DNA of 64,000 nucleotides from Calycina herbarum (GCA_001414485.1 LLEY01000054.1:62001-126000), one strand, 5' to 3'. Shown: positions 25,170-39,800, numbered from the stretch's first letter. Made by a program: numbers and translations. The notes: a model not told the origin generated them from the sequence alone.

Positions 25170-28100
25170 CTATCCCCTTCTTAGCTTAGCGTGTCCCTAC
25201 GCTTAAGTACGACCTAAGAAATATCGTCAGAAGGCTAGCGGCCTTCTTCCTTTTCTAATATAAATGCCCCTCGTTCTCTACGACGAACTAACCACGAAGC
25301 CCTTAGTAGAGCAATTAACTTATCAGGTAAGAAAATGGCTCTATATACCCGTTGTAAAAACGCTAATAAGGAACACGAGTGTTTTAGTCCTAGAGACTAA
25401 AAACTATTATAGTATAGTCGCTATACTACTATAAACAAATCCTACAATGTCTATATTATTAATTAAATGCCCGTAGTAAACGAGTAGGAGAGTGTCGACT
25501 CCTAGATCGAGTATCTAGATAATAAAGAGGAGAAGAGTTATACGATCATAGCCGAGGCTATGGCTCGTATTCGTCGACTGAAGAAGCAAAAACGCTAACT
25601 CTATAAGAAGCGTTAAAGGATAATAGCTGCTGGTCTCAACTCGCTTAACAAGTTAGATGCTACTAAAGATTTAGAAAGAAAGAAGAAAGAGAAGGAGGAA
25701 GAAAAGAAGCGGATAGAAGAAGAGGCTGCTAGGCTGGCCGCCCTTCCTACGCCCGACGTTTCCGACCCTGCCCTCGCTCTAGGCCTTAACCTAGCCTTTC
25801 TTAAGTCCTTTCCTACTAACCACGCGATATAGGCAGACTTGGGTTTTAACAGTAGAACTCCTAAAGTTCCTCCAAGTACTAGCTAATGTTTTTTCTAGGT
25901 TCCTAAGTGTTTTCTAAATATAGGTAATCTAACTATTTTATTAAATACTTAACCTATCCTCTAATAAGTCTATAGTTAAGAATCCTCTCGACTTTATACT
26001 CAGCGTTTAGGTTTACTAGTTAAATTTCTATAAGTAGGGCTAGTAGTGCTCCTAGTAGTGCTAGTTCAAGTAAGGATATATAGAATACTAGGTAGATATT
26101 TATTATTCTTAGTAGCGCTAATTTATAATTCAAAGGTCTTTTAACACGTTTGATTTTAAATAGTCTAAGTTTTTTATAATCTAATTTATTACTTAGTCTT
26201 TTCGTATTAATGTTTTTTTATACTAAGTAGACTTTATCCCCCTCTTTTAGCGTTAGCTCCTAACTACGTCGTTTGTTATAGTAGTACGCATTTCTTTCGG
26301 CTATGAATTACAAATCCTTTATAAGTTCCTTATATAGCCCTTTAATTTTCGAGACGTGAACATAAGTAAGCTGGTTGTCGATAGTCGTAGACAGCGGTTC
26401 TTAATACGCCGACAATTTATACCTAAAATTAGTATAGAATAGCGTAACAAGTATTGTTTCTGTTACTAAACTGTTATAGGCAAACTATGCTAAGGGCAGC
26501 AGTTCTACCTAGTTGTCTTACTAGTAGTTTATATAACAACGAAGGTATGTTTTAACTACTTGATTTATCCGTTCGTTTCCTTTATTCGTTTAAGAGTAGA
26601 AAGCTATAGAGAGCTTCCTTTTCGCACCTAATCGTTCTATAAGAGCGATCTAAAATTTCAAGGTAAAGAGCTTATCTCTATCTAAGAGTATCTCTTCCAG
26701 TAGTCTATATCTTAAGACTACTTCTCTAAGGAATATAAATGCTAATTCCTTAGCTATACTTAACTTTATATATACTATAAGAATTATATACTTCGTAAGT
26801 CGTTCTATAATAACTAGGATTATATTATATTCAACTCCTATTATTAAGTCTTTAGATTTTAGTAGTTTAATAATAAAATCTATAGATACTGATTTCTAAG
26901 ATATCTGTGGTATTAGAGTAGTATTTATCTGTCTATAAGAAGCATAGTAGGAAGCTTTGTTCTTAGTATAGGTATTATATTCTACTATTACTTCCTTAAC
27001 TATCGTAGATAACCGATTAACATAGTAGTGTTATCTTATTCTCTAGAGGGTTCTACGAATTCCTTAGTATTCGTAAGCGAGCGTAGTATAGTATTCCTAT
27101 ATAAATTCCTTTACGTATAAGCTAGGAACCTATAGTTTCCCTTTTATATACTAATTATAACCTTTATATATATTCTAAATTTTGTTTATCTAGATGTCGT
27201 TTATTACTACTATCTCGTATATAGTAGGTACTAAGTCTCTATTCTTAAGAGTTTTTAAGATTATAATCTTCTTATACTTCTTATTTCCCTCGTATCTAGG
27301 TTTCCGGCTAAAAGTATTAGCTTAAGCATTTAACGTTCCCTTTATATATTAAATAATAATGTTAAATCCTTCTAATATCTCTAACTATCTAGCTAATCGT
27401 TTAGTCGTAAGTTCCTTAGTTGTTATAAACGTCTTAAGGTTCTTATAGTCGGATAAAACTATAACTAGGTATTTTACTAACTATAAATAAATTCTCTAGT
27501 ATTCTAAAGCTAATACTATAGTAAGCAGTTCCTTATCAAAGATACTATAGTTTTATTATACTAGGTTAAATATCTTAAAATAATATATAATAGATATAAG
27601 TTTTCCCTTATTATTTAGCTATAAGTAAACTACACCTACTACTATATCTAAGGCGTCTATTTTAATCGTACTAGGTTTATCTACGTCGAAATCATATAAA
27701 ATAGGTTTTTCTATAAACTTTGCTTTAATTTTCTAAAAAGCTTCCTCTACTTATTTATTCTATATAAACTTAATAGCTTTCTTAATTAGTCTCGACATTA
27801 GTTTAATAATCTTTATATAGTCTTATATAAACAGACGGCAAAAGTTTACAAATCTAAGGAAGGACTATACATCTTTTACATTCTCTAGTAACTTCTAGTT
27901 TAAGACGTCCTAGATCTTTACTAGATCTATTTCCATTTTTCCTAGGCTAAATACCCATCCTAGGAAAAGTGTTCGAGTTACTTCGAACTCGTATTTTAAG
28001 AGTTTCAACTAAGAATTCACTTTTATAAGTCGTTATAAAACTTCTCTAACATATCCCTTATATTCTTCTTCTTTTTCTAAGAAGATTAGGATATTATCTA

Positions 28101-31100
28101 GGTAATAAATTACTATTACTCCTAGAAGATCCCTTAAAATATTATTATTTTATCTCTAATATATAGCTAGTATATTATAGAGTCTAAATAGTATAACTAT
28201 ATATTTATAGAGGCCTGATAATAAGGCAAATACTATCTTCTATTCGTCTCTAACTTTTATTTATATAAGTCTATAAGCGTTTTGTTAATCTAATTTTATA
28301 AATCGTACTACCTTGCCTAACTTGTTCTATAAGTATTAGCTAGGTAGTAGCGGATAAGCGTCCTTAACCGTAGCGTAATTTACTTCTCTATAATTAATAT
28401 ATACTCTTCTATCTAGGTCGTCTTTCTTCTTAATAATAAGCATATTTAAGGTAATTAGTAACTTAGATCTTCTAATATATCCCTTCTTAATACCTTCTTT
28501 TATATAACTTTCTATTCTCTATAGGCTTTTCTAGTTATATAACCGAAGCTTCTACTTCGAGAGGTGATAATCCTCCTTTAATTTAATCTTATAATCCTAT
28601 AAGCGATGTTCTAGTAAGGCTCGCAAGTCTTCTAGGTTTTTAAACAAAGCCTTAAATTCTCTATACTATATAGGTATTTCGTTATCAGCTTTCTTACTAA
28701 CCTGTAGAGGACCCTAGACAAGGTATCCTAGCGCTTTAGAAGAGGTAGTACTAACCTCGTTCTAGCCTTAAAGTTATAAATGCAATCCTTCGTATTTATA
28801 TCGACTAAAAGTTATTTTCCTATCTTTCTAGTCGATTTCTAGATTATGTTCCTAAATCTATAGTATACTAAGTATTACTTCCTTACTTCCTATTTTAATA
28901 ATATTAAATTATATATTTAAATAGTATCCTTTGATATTAATTCTTATTAGAACAGTTTACTAATTAATAATCCTATCTTAGTATATAACGTCTATTCTAT
29001 TAACTACTCCTAGTCGATATAGTCATATTTCCTTAATTAGGACGTTTAGCTTCTCTTAAGCTGTTAAGGAAATAAAGTTACTCGTTACTCCTAAGTCTAT
29101 TATAACTCGTAACTTCTTCTCTTTTACTTCTATAGTTATTACTAACTATCTTTCTCCTAAAGTAGCGTCTAACTTTGCTTTAATATATTAGACTTCGAAA
29201 GATCGATTCTCTTAATTATACTTCTTTCTCTCCTTATTCTTATACTATAGAAAGAATCTTACTCTTTCCTTATTAGCGTATACTACCTTGTATACTAATC
29301 TATATTCTACAATTCCTATAGTTTTAGGAATTTCCTCTATAAATTGCTTTAGTATTTATTTATAGTTATATTAGATCTATTTATAACTGGTTTCTAAAAT
29401 AGCTTTTATAGACCATAGTTCTCCTATATATAGATAATCTAAAGTAGCCTCTAGTACACTTATCTCTGGTTTTATATAGTAAACCTTAAATATATAGTCC
29501 CTTGAATTCTTTTCCCTAATAGCTCTAATTCGAGACTAAGGAAAGAATACTACTCCTTCTTCATCTAATAATACTACTTCGCATATCTAATAATATTCTA
29601 CTATTCTAGTAGGCTCTAGTAATATTCCTTCGAATCGCTTCTATAATAACTAGTCTAAAGTTAGACTTAGTTTATATTATATCTATTACGCTATTATTTC
29701 CTAAACTGTTTCTATAAACCATAGTTCTTCTACTAATAAATAGCATATTTCTTCTGGTTCTGTCTTAGCCTATCTAGTTATATTAAATTCCCTTCGCTCT
29801 TAGAATAATATACTAAACAGTTATTATAAGTCGTATTTTCTTAGTACTAACCTATTATTTCTAATTAACGTAACTACGATATATTACTTAAATTCCTCTA
29901 GTATAACATCTTTAGGCAGTATTCTAAGGAAAGGGGTTTTAATTCGTCCTACAAATCCTATTAGAACTTGCTATATCTACGTACTAGTCTTATCTGACAT
30001 ATTATATACTTTCTATACATCTCCTACTTTAGAGTAGCTAGGTTTTTTAATCGGTTAGTATTTCTGTTCTAGTTCCTTTTCTTTAATAGTTTTTCGTCTA
30101 GTAATTAGGCTAACCAGAGTTATTGTTTTAGGGTTATTACTTATAACTGTGTACGTTGTTAAGATAGTTAGATTAACCTCTTATGTTATATAAGGACTTT
30201 AGAAATCTAGTTTCTAATTATTAATATATATCTATCGATTTCCTTGTTTAAAAGTTCTAAGGAAAGCCTAAGTTTCTCTAACTTCTAGGTCTTTATTCTT
30301 TATTTCTCCTTCTAAACTAGAAGATAAATCCGATATCTCTAAAGAACTAGTCGATAGTAGTAATTCGTATTCTACTTAAAGAGGTTGCTTAGATTCTATT
30401 ACTAATTATATATTATAATATTCCTTAAGAAGTAGATCTCTATTATTATTAGTATCTTATACTCTACTAATTCCTCTGTTATTTTTAATCTAGGTTCTAT
30501 ATCCTTATACTTCAAGCTCCTTATTAGTAAGTTTAATATAATCGGTTAAAGCTACCTATTATTAAATAGTAGTATTAATTTATTTCTTTCTCTTAGAATC
30601 TTTCTTCTTACTATACTTATTTACTCTATAGCCTAGTTAGCTATAATTATAATATAAGTTCTACTCGCGTTAATGATTTCGTTCTTTCTAGGAAAGTCCT
30701 CCTTTCTTTAGAAAGGTTTTCTTTTACATAGCGTTTACCTCCTTACTATACTTACTAGTATAAGAGTGCTTCTACTTTCCTAACCCTTTACTCTTTTCCC
30801 CGTATCTAAGGTTACTCTTCCTAAATTTATATAGGCGGTTGTCTAACTAGACGACTTCCTTAATCATACCTATAATAGTTAAGAACTATATATTCTACTT
30901 AGCTATTTCCTTATAAATATATATCTTTAATCCTCTATAAAAGAGTTCTATAAGAGTAATCGCGTCCTATCCTAACTTCGTTCTATAACGTTGAAACTTA
31001 TTAGCATAATCTATTACTAATCCGGTCTAGTATAATTCCAAAAGCTTATATACAGCTGTTTAGATTATATTAAAGTCTCTAAAGACTTTCCTAATAGTTA

Positions 31101-31573
31101 CCTTAAATCCTCTTTAAGATTTAAATATAACCTTAGTTAATTCTATCTTTCTATCTTTATCCTTATTTTTAAAGAAGTCCTCTAAGTATAGCTAAGCCTA
31201 TTCCAACGCTAATCCTCTAAGATAGGAGATAGCAAAGATAGTTCGCGAATTATAATTACCTTCGAACTTATCAGAGTTAAAGTTAAAGTAGATATCTATT
31301 TAGAGAAGAAATAAGTTAAGTTCCTTTCGCTTCTTATAATACGTATCTAGTATCTTAACTTTAATAGACTTAAGTACTTTAACCTTATAGGGCTCGGGGG
31401 CGTCTAGTATACTAACATTGTCGTCGTTCCTAGTTAACTATGTACCAGCAGGTGTTCTTCCGGTCACACTTCTAGATGTTCCTACGACGTTAACTCGACT
31501 AGTATTCAGGCTAGCTGCTACGGTAGAGGTTACTAGAGCTATAGCGACTGAACTTCTAAGCAGGTGCTTAAAG
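25170..31573 (-). pseudogene. Element B gag-pol relic
   Basis: Minus-strand order from 31.57 kb: gag with a zinc knuckle near 30,645-30,665 (Cys codons changed to Tyr), protease (about 29,100), RT with YYLDNILIF near 28,086-28,115 (the second Asp of YLDD is Asn), RNase H, integrase, and a C-terminal chromodomain (about 25,900-26,030, reading EYKVERILNYRLIRG and KYLIK*LDYLYLENT). A further short 3' coding stretch (about 25,200-25,870) is charged and coiled-coil-like. TAA/TAG stops are throughout; no long open frame survives. It provides the uninterrupted reference for both the D-in-E and the Fot-in-C insertion points. Confidence 0.82.
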
Positions 31574-32008
31574 TATAACGAAACTTAAACAAACTAAACA
31601 AAGATAACTAAGTCTTAAAGGTTAGTATATAAGTAAGAAGTACAGATACACCGGGTTATTTACTTAGAAGTGAACTCGTTACTTATATCAAAGATATTAA
31701 ACAAGATAATAAGATTAATAACTAAAGTTAAGCACGAAGCTCCTATCTAATAGCAGACGTGCTAGTCTTATATAGGTGCTTCCTTCCTCGTACTAGCCTA
31801 CTAGCTTAGTCGCTCCGTCGCTACTAGACTGCTAGACCTGTCGCCCCGTCTAGCGAACTCTTATCACGTGATTATAACCAAAAGAAATCCCTGGATCGCT
31901 TAGCTAACCTAACCGATCCCTATCTACTATAAGAGTATTCCGATAGTGCTTAACCTATCAGAACGCCGCCTGGTCTTCACTTATCACGTGTACACGTGAT
32001 TCGTAACA
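31574..32008 (-). repeat. Element B 5' LTR
   Basis: 435 bp, equal in length to 24735-25169; followed by TACGT. It contains paired CACGTG-type motifs close to the outer end (TTATCACGTGTACACGTGAT). Confidence 0.92.
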
Positions 32009-35000
32009 TACGTAGTACGTAACTAAGCTCGATTTATATAAGCGGAAGAGTTGTCGAGTCCTAGGGAAGTGTAGCCTAAGCGTAGTCTATAATCGGTATT
32101 AGTTTAGACTAGTTATCCTAATAGTAGTTTATAAACAAGCGAAGGCGTTAGTTAATCTACTGGTTTATATTCTTAGTTTAACTGTCGGTTTGTACATATA
32201 CGGCCGTAGATAGCTTAATCTTAGTCTCTAGGATCCGGTTAAACTCTTACTAGAACTTTAAGACGAATTACGAACCGCGGTTAGAGATAATAGTATCTAA
32301 CGGTCTATAATAGCGCTATACACGGTCGAGGTAGATCCGCGTAGTCTTTTTTACGTCTATAGTCTTTAGGTAAGAGATAGAGATAGATCTCTTACTTAGC
32401 CGGTAGATAAAGACAATAATTATATCTATCCTAGACTTATTAGAAGGGAATTCCTTAAAATCAACTGATATATATTGCTATAGGCGATCCGAGATAGGCA
32501 AGGGGTTGAGGAGTCTAGGGGGGCGGTCTCGCGGTATATAAGAGCGACGGCAGGTCTAGTAGTTATAGACGAATCGTTGTATATCTAAACGAAGGTACGG
32601 CTAGTAGTAGCGGTCTATAACTAGCTTTAAGGTCTTAGATTATCTAGGGTAGGCTACCGAGACTTGATTATAAACCTCGCTTAGTAAGCGTACTTTGAGA
32701 TCGTCGTCCTTGGGCAGGATAAGCCGTTCTTGGTATAGCAGGAGGCTGTTATAGGTTGTCTAGCTAGGGCGTTCGTCCGTAGCGTACTAGCGGAGAGCGT
32801 TAAGGCCTGTACTCGTACGATTAGCTTATAGGATATTGTTAATTAAGTCGTATAGTCCGTCGACTACTCTAACAGGTGTAATATCTACGGAAGGGTCTAA
32901 GTCTAAGTCTATAATAATCCGCGAGTTGAGATTCTTAGGCTATAAGAGGACTTATATACAAGTAGATATCTTTATTACTATTTAACTATCTGCTTCTTAG
33001 TCCTAGTAAGTAAGGGAATCCGCTCGATTCTAGCTACTAGGCTTATAAGTAAGTAGGAAGTTAAATCGAGAGAGGGTTTCAGCCTAGCGGGCTTGTTAAC
33101 TAGATAAGGCTTTAGTTATTATAAAGTACTCGAGAGCTTTATAGTCTAAAACGACCCGTATCCGGTATAGAGACCCTTCGAGCTTAGGTCTCCAGGCTTC
33201 TAGAGAACGTATAATAGCTAGTATCTCTTTATTATAAATCGGGTAGTTAATCTTAGTAGGTATTATTATCTTAGAGAAGTAAGCTATAGAGTGCTACTCT
33301 TAACTCGGCTATAACTGAAGGAGTATACTACTAAGGACGCTGTTAGAGAAATCGGTCTTAACTATAGACTCGTATTATAGATTAAAGTATATAAGAAGAG
33401 GTATATTAATAAGCTAGGCCTTCAGCTCGGAGAAGGCGTCCTAATAAGCAGGTGTCTACTAAAACGGCTGGTCTTTACGAGTTAGGGCTATTAACAGGCA
33501 TGTGACTCGTCTATAGTTGAGAATAAACTTCTAGTAGAAGTTATAAAAGCTAAGAAAGGACTAAACACCGCGGACTATAATAGAGCGTTCCTAGTTATAG
33601 ATCGTTTCTGTCTTTTCTAGGTCTACTTTAATCCCGTTAGTGCTTACGTAGAAGCCTAGGTACTTCGTACGAGTAACGTTAAACTCAGATTTCTTAATAT
33701 CAGCTTATAAGCTAGCTTTACGAAGCTGTAAAAGGACCTTATAGACGTGTTCCTAATAGTCTAGCTCGTTCTCGGAGTAAATAAGAATATCGTTAAGGTA
33801 GACAGTATAAAAGTCGTCTAAATAGTCGAAAAGTACGTCGTTTATAAACCGTTAATATGTTACGGGTCTGTTAGTTAGTCTAAAAGGTATAACTTTGTAC
33901 TTGTAGGCTCTATAACGGGTCTAGAACGTTATTAGTTCCTTAGACTTAGGGTTAATCCGAATATAGTAAAAAGCTTGTTATATATCTAGCTTTATAAAGA
34001 TATAAGCCTTACCTAGACGAGTAAGAGTTTCGTCGATTAATAGAAGAGGATACTAGTTCTTATAGGTTAGGTTATTCAGCTTATAGTAATTAATATAGAA
34101 CCGTAGAGAGCTGTTAGACTTCTTAATAAAGAGAATCGGGGCTATAAAGAGGGCTTAGCTAGCCTTAATAAAACCTTTATAAAGGTTCTTAATAAGGTAT
34201 TATTTTATAGCCTAGAGCTCGTCCGTTGACTAGTAGCGGAGAGGGCTATAGAATAAGTCGTCTACGTTCCTATCTATAAGTTCGATCTTATAGTTATATA
34301 GGCGATAAGGGGGAAGAGTATTAGACGCAGCTTTAGAGAAAACGTCTACGAGATCCTAGTAGGCTCTAGAGAGGCTTTCTTAGACCCGTAAGTCGTCTTT
34401 TTAATCCGTAAGCTTTTTTTCTATTAAGTAATCGATCTTATAAAGAGAGGTACTAAAGGCCGTAGCTTTAGTGTTTTATAGGTTACGGCGATATATAGCA
34501 GCATCGATAACAGCGATGTCTACTAGTGGCAGGTCGAGGCGTACACGTTTTAGGCGTGCTATAGAGGCTTTACAGATATCTAAATCTATAAGAGCGCGGT
34601 TTATATTTCGTAAGTTGTTTTAGCGGTCCTAGTACTCGCTGTGACGTATAGCTAGGGGTGTAGTAGGCGGGCGCGCTAGGATCTAAGGGACTGGCAGCTC
34701 GTCGATAAGGCTTACGAACAGTTGCAGGTCTTCCTAGTATTTACGTACGACCTGTTCTTCTAAGGCCTAATCGCGGCGATCCGCGTCAGCTTAGTGATCT
34801 AGGTTTAAGGGCCGAGTCTGTAGGATCCTAGGATCTAGGAGGCGTAGCTGGACAAGGTTAGAAGAAGAAGGGAGATCCGTAGGCTATATAAGTCGTCGCT
34901 GGCGGGGGTTAAGTTATACGTTAAGCTAGTTAAACTATATACGCCTAAGAATGAGGTCCTAATAGCTAGTATTAAGGAGGACTATAGAGACGTTGTACTA

Positions 35001-35300
35001 TTTACGGCCGTCTATGTGTAAGTAAAGAATAATATAGCGGTCTATAGACTGTCGACTCTGTCTATTAAAGCCGCAAACTGTAATAGGAGTAGGAAGAGTA
35101 TAAATAGTTAAAGAGAAGAAGCGAGCCAGCCTCTAAGCGAACTTTGTACTAATAAGTATAAAGCTGTTTGCTCTAGTATTAGCTAGAGCAGAGGTTTTAA
35201 ATCCGTATCTATTATAGACTAAGTTATAAGAGACCGTGAACTGTTTTCCTCTAAGTAGCTGACTTAGATCGATGACTAACTGGCCAGGACCTCGGTAAAG
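32009..35300 (-). pseudogene. Element D pol relic (protease, RT, RNase H, integrase)
   Basis: The minus strand near 33,782-33,806 reads TVYLNDILI, the RT active site with the first Asp of YLDD changed to Asn; it is followed by YSENELDYQEHVYKVL, typical Ty3/gypsy RT text. RNase H lies at about 32,950-33,450 and the integrase zinc-binding and core region at about 32,009-32,800. The frame is broken by a moderate number of TAA/TAG stops, fewer than in E or C. It continues across the B insertion into 24,734-23,990. Confidence 0.78.
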
Positions 35301-35339
35301 CAAGCCTAGAGAGGAGACTTTCCCTAGACTTGGTCGTTT

Positions 35340-36298
35340 TCCGACTGTTCTAAGTCGGACGTAGGCTCCGCAAGCTTATTAACGTCTGTAATAGGCTTAG
35401 AGTTCTTAGGGCATTCGCGGGCATAGTGCCTAGTCCTCTTACACTTGAAGCAGGCGTCGTCCGGTTCCTTACAGGCAGGCGTTGGTTCACGTGATAGTCC
35501 GTAAAGGCGGGGGGCCGGGGCAGGGGAGGTTGTACGGAACGTAGTTTAAGTAGTAGTGAAAGTTCTAGCTAGGCGGGAGGTAGTAGTAGCAGTTGCGGGC
35601 CGAGGGGTGAGACGAGCGGTCTATAAGTTGCTTCTACGGAGCTGAAGTCTTCGTAAGTTCTTATTAACAAGTCGATACTTGTTTACTAGGGCTGTACTTG
35701 TAAGTAGGACGTCTAAGAATAGTAAGACGGACTGTTATAGAGGTGGCGTAAGCTTGTTATACAAGTCGGGCTATAAGTCGTCTGTCGGGATCCGTCTAGT
35801 GCCTATAAGATATAAGAAGCGAGTATAGAAGGTTGTAAAAGTCCTATTATCTCTTATAACGAGCTGGCGGAATTCGATACAGGCGTCTTATGCTTTAAAC
35901 AGGTTCTCTAGGATATCTATAAGATATGCGATTATTTCTTTTATAGACTAAAACAGCTTAGGTCTCTTCTAGTAACGGGGCGCGAGATACTTCTAAGTAA
36001 TATCAGCTATATAGTTAAAAACGTAAGCTATCTTTGCTTCCTCTAGCTTAAACATAGAGGTGTTGATAAGGAACTTGTCCTTAATCTAGATCTTCTAGTT
36101 GTTGAAGGTTAGAGACGAGCTATCTGTTAGAGGCTTAGTATTCTTAAGCTTAACTGTAAACGACCTATGTTGTCTAGTTTCGGACAGGGTATTCCCTTAT
36201 AGAGAGGTACGGATATCGTCTAGTTGTTCTTATAGTAGGCGGACCTGTTTCAGAGCTATAGCGAGCTGTTAAGCGTCCGTAGGCTGGTCGGCAGACAT
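35340..36298 (-). pseudogene. Element D gag, lightly RIP-mutated
   Basis: A candidate start codon lies at 36298 on the minus strand (MSADQPTDA, then a stop where Gln is expected). A helical capsid region follows (ALKQVRLLQEQLDDIRTSLQ and LKPFIT-like text), then a basic, Pro/Thr-rich linker and an intact CCHC zinc knuckle at 35411-35452 (C-F-K-C-x4-H-x4-C, followed by PKNSKP). Only a handful of stops break it. Gag packages the element RNA. Of all the retroelement genes here it is the closest to open. Confidence 0.8.
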
Positions 36299-36517
36299 CG
36301 TTGTAGACGACTTAGTTATAAGGACAGAGGGTATAGATAGAAGAGCCCTAGGCTCTTGTGTACGGTGGTAGGCGCGGGTACGCGGGGCTGTATAAGGCGC
36401 TGGTGGCATCTACGGGCGGTCTATATAGACCGTAGGTGTTATATTAGAATCGTAACAGATATTCTAATCCTTCCTAGAAGCAGTAGTAAATAGAGAGAAG
36501 AAGAGAGCTTTAGATAA

Positions 36518-36846
36518 TATAACAAACCTAATCTGCTAGCCCTCTAGTAGTTATCCTTACCTATAGTATATATAGGTATAGCAGATAATCAGAGAAGTAA
36601 GAGGTAGTTTAATTAAAGATCTAAAGCTATAAAAGAGAAGAGAAGGAAAGAGGAGACTTCTAGAGGTCCTATAATATAGAGATAGCTAAGGAATCGATAA
36701 GTTATAGGAATGTCGATCCGTTTATAGAAATAGTTCCTAGCCTAGGTAGGAATGGTTCTAGGCTAGGCTAGGAATAGCAGGCTTTACAGACGCCGGCGAG
36801 CAGCCGTACGCGAGTCACGTGCTCGGCGGTGGCCAGGTTCGTAACA
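36518..36846 (-). repeat. Element D 5' LTR
   Basis: 329 bp, partner of 23649-23977. Its inner end (36518 side) is more RIP-mutated than the matching outer end of the other LTR (TATAACAAACC against TGTGACAAACC). Followed by TATAG. Confidence 0.9.
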
Positions 36847-36851
36847 TATAG

Positions 36852-39800
36852 TCTTAGATAAACGGATAGTAAAAGTTTATAAATCTAAAGAAGGATTATA
36901 CATCTTTTATATTCTCTAGTAACTTCTAGTTTAAGATGTCTTAGATCTTTACTAGATCTATTTCTATTTTCTCTAAGCTAAATACCTATCTTAGGAAAAG
37001 TGTTTAAGTTATTCTAAACTTATATTTCAAGAGTTTTAACCGAGAGTTCATCTTTATAAGTCGTTATAAAACTTCTTTAATATATCTCTTATATTCTTCT
37101 TCTTTTTTTAAGAAGATTAATATATTATCTAAGTAATAGATTACTATTACTCTTAGAAGATCTCTTAAAATGTTATTATTTTATCTCTAATATATAGCTA
37201 GTATATTATAAAGTCTAAATAGTATAACTATATATTTATAAAAGCTTAATAGTAAGGTAAATACTATCTTTTATTCGTTTCTAACTTTTATTTATATAAG
37301 TTTATAAGCGTTTTATTAATCTAGTTTTATAAATCGTACTACTTTGTCTAACTTATCTTATAAGTATTAGCTAGGTAGTAGTAAATAAGCGTTCTTAACT
37401 ATAGTATAATTTACTTCTTAGTAATTAATATATACTCTCCTCTCTAGATTATTCTTTTTCTTAATAATAAGTATATTTAAGGTAATTAGCAACTTAGATC
37501 TTCTAATATATCTCTTCTTAATACCTTCCTTTATATAACTTTCTATTCTCTATAGGCTTTTCTAGTTATATAACCGAAGCTTCTACTTTAAGAGATAATA
37601 ACCCTCTTTTAATTTAATCTTATAATCTTATAGACGATGTTTTAGCAAGGCTTATAAGTCTTCTAGGTTTTTAAACAAAGCTCTAAATTCTCTATACTAT
37701 ATAGATATTTCGTTATTAGCTTTCTTACTAACCTATAGAAGACCTTAGACAAGGTGTTCTAGCGCTTTAGAAGAGATAGCGCTAACCTCGTTCTAGCTTT
37801 AAAGTTATAAACGCGAACCTACGTATTTATATCGACTAAAGGTTATCGTTCTAGCCTTCTAATCGATTTCTAGATTATATTCTTAAATCTATAGTATACT
37901 AAGTATTACTTCCTTACTTCCTATTTTAATAATATCGAATTATATATCTAAGTAGTATCCTTTAATATTAACCTTTATTAGAATAGTTTACTAATTAATA
38001 ATCTTATTTTAATATATAATATCTATTCTATTAACTACTCTTAGCTAATATAGTTTTATCTCTTTAATTAGAACGTTTAGCTTCTCTTAAGCTATTAGAG
38101 AAATAAAGTTACTTATTACTCTCGAATCTATTATAACTTATAACTTTTTCTCTCTTATTTCTACAGTTATTACTAACTATCTTTCTTCTAACATAGTATC
38201 TAACTTTGCTTTAATATATTAGACTTTAAAAGATCGATTTTTATAATTATAATTCTATCTTTCCTTATTCTTATATTATAGAAAGAATCTTACTCTTTCC
38301 TTATTAGTATATACTACCTTATATACTAATTTATATTCTAGGATTTCTATTAACTTAGGAATTCCTCTTATAAATTATTTTAGTAATTATCTATAGTTAT
38401 ATTAGATCTATTTATACCTAGTTTCTAAAATAGCTTCTATAGACTATAGTTCTCTTATATATAGATAATCTAAAGTAGCTTCTAGTATACTTATCTCTGG
38501 TTTTATATAGTAAACCTTAAATATATAGTCTCTTAAATTCTTTTCCTTAACTACCTAAATCTAGGACTAAGGAAAGAATACCACTCCTTTATTATTAGAT
38601 AAGGCTACCTTATATATCTAATAATATTCTACTATTCTAGTAGGTTCTAGTAAGATTCCTTTGAACCGTTTCTATAATAACTAATCTAAGGTTAGACTTA
38701 GTTTATATTATATCTATTATACTATTGTTTCTTAAACTGTTTCTATAAACTATAACTCTTCTATTAGAGGATAGTAACATTTTTCTAGTTCCGTTTTAGT
38801 CTATTTAGTAATATTAAGCTCTCTTTGCTCCTAAAATAGTATACTAAACAACCTTAGTAAACCGTGTTCTCTAAATACTATTCTATTCTTTCTAATTAAT
38901 ACAACTATAATATATTACTTAAATTCTTTTAGTATAACGTCTTTAAACACTGTTCTATAAAAGAGGGTTTTGATTTATTCTTTAAATCCTATTAAGACTT
39001 GCTACGTCTATATACTAATTTCCTCTAAAATATTATATACCTTCTATACATCTCTAACCTTAGAATAAGTAGGTCTCTCGACTTATAGTTAGTTATATAT
39101 AGGTTCTTTATTCTTAATAGTTTCTTGTCTAGTAATTAGGCTAACTAGAGTTATTATTTCAAGGTTATTCCTTATAACTATATATATTATTAAAATAGTT
39201 AGGTTAACTCCTTATATAGTATAAGGACTCTAGAAGTCTAGTTTCTAGTTATTAATATACACTTATCGATTCTCTTATTTGAATATTCTAAGGAAGGCCT
39301 AAGTTTCTCTGACTTTAGAGTCTTCGTTTCTAACTTCTCCTTCTAAACTAGAAGATAAATCTGATATCTCCGAAGAACTAGTTAATAGTAGTAATTCGTA
39401 TTCTTTTTAAAGAGGTTATTTAGATTCTATTACTAATCGTATATTATAATATTCTTTAGGGAGTAGATCTCTATTATTGTTAGTATCTTATATACTACTA
39501 ATTCCTCTATTATTTTTAATCTAGGTTCTATATTCTTATACTTTAAGCTCTTTATTTATAAGTTTAATACGATCGATTAAAGCTACCTATTATTAAATAG
39601 TAGTATTGATTTATTTCTTTCTCTTAAAGTCTTTCTTCTTACTATACTTATTTACTCTATAACCTAGTAGGCTATAATTATAATATAAGTTCTACTCGCG
39701 TCGACGATTTCACTCTTTCTAGAAAAGTCCTCCTTTTCTTAGAAAGGTTTTCTTCTATATAGCGTTTACCTCCTTACTATGTTTATTAGCGTAAGAGTAC

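Larger units (their letters stand above)
24735..32008 (-). mobile_element. Ty3/gypsy chromovirus B, nested in D
   Basis: Minus-strand element of 7,274 bp with 435-bp LTRs (24735-25169 and 31574-32008) and a perfect duplication TACGT (24730-24734 and 32009-32013). It belongs to the same family as C and E: the internal sequence is collinear and LTR termini are shared. It is the innermost and so youngest layer of this nest, and is less mutated than E. It interrupts the integrase of D. Confidence 0.93.
23649..36846 (-). mobile_element. Ty3/gypsy chromovirus D (second family), nested in E
   Basis: Minus-strand element with 329-bp LTRs (23649-23977 and 36518-36846) and a perfect duplication TATAG (23644-23648 and 36847-36851). 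The uninterrupted equivalent in sister element B (TATAG at 27816-27820) confirms the insertion point. Without element B its own length is about 5.9 kb. It shares no LTR similarity with B, C and E. It is markedly less RIP-mutated: long stretches keep CA, TG and GC-rich codons. Confidence 0.92.
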
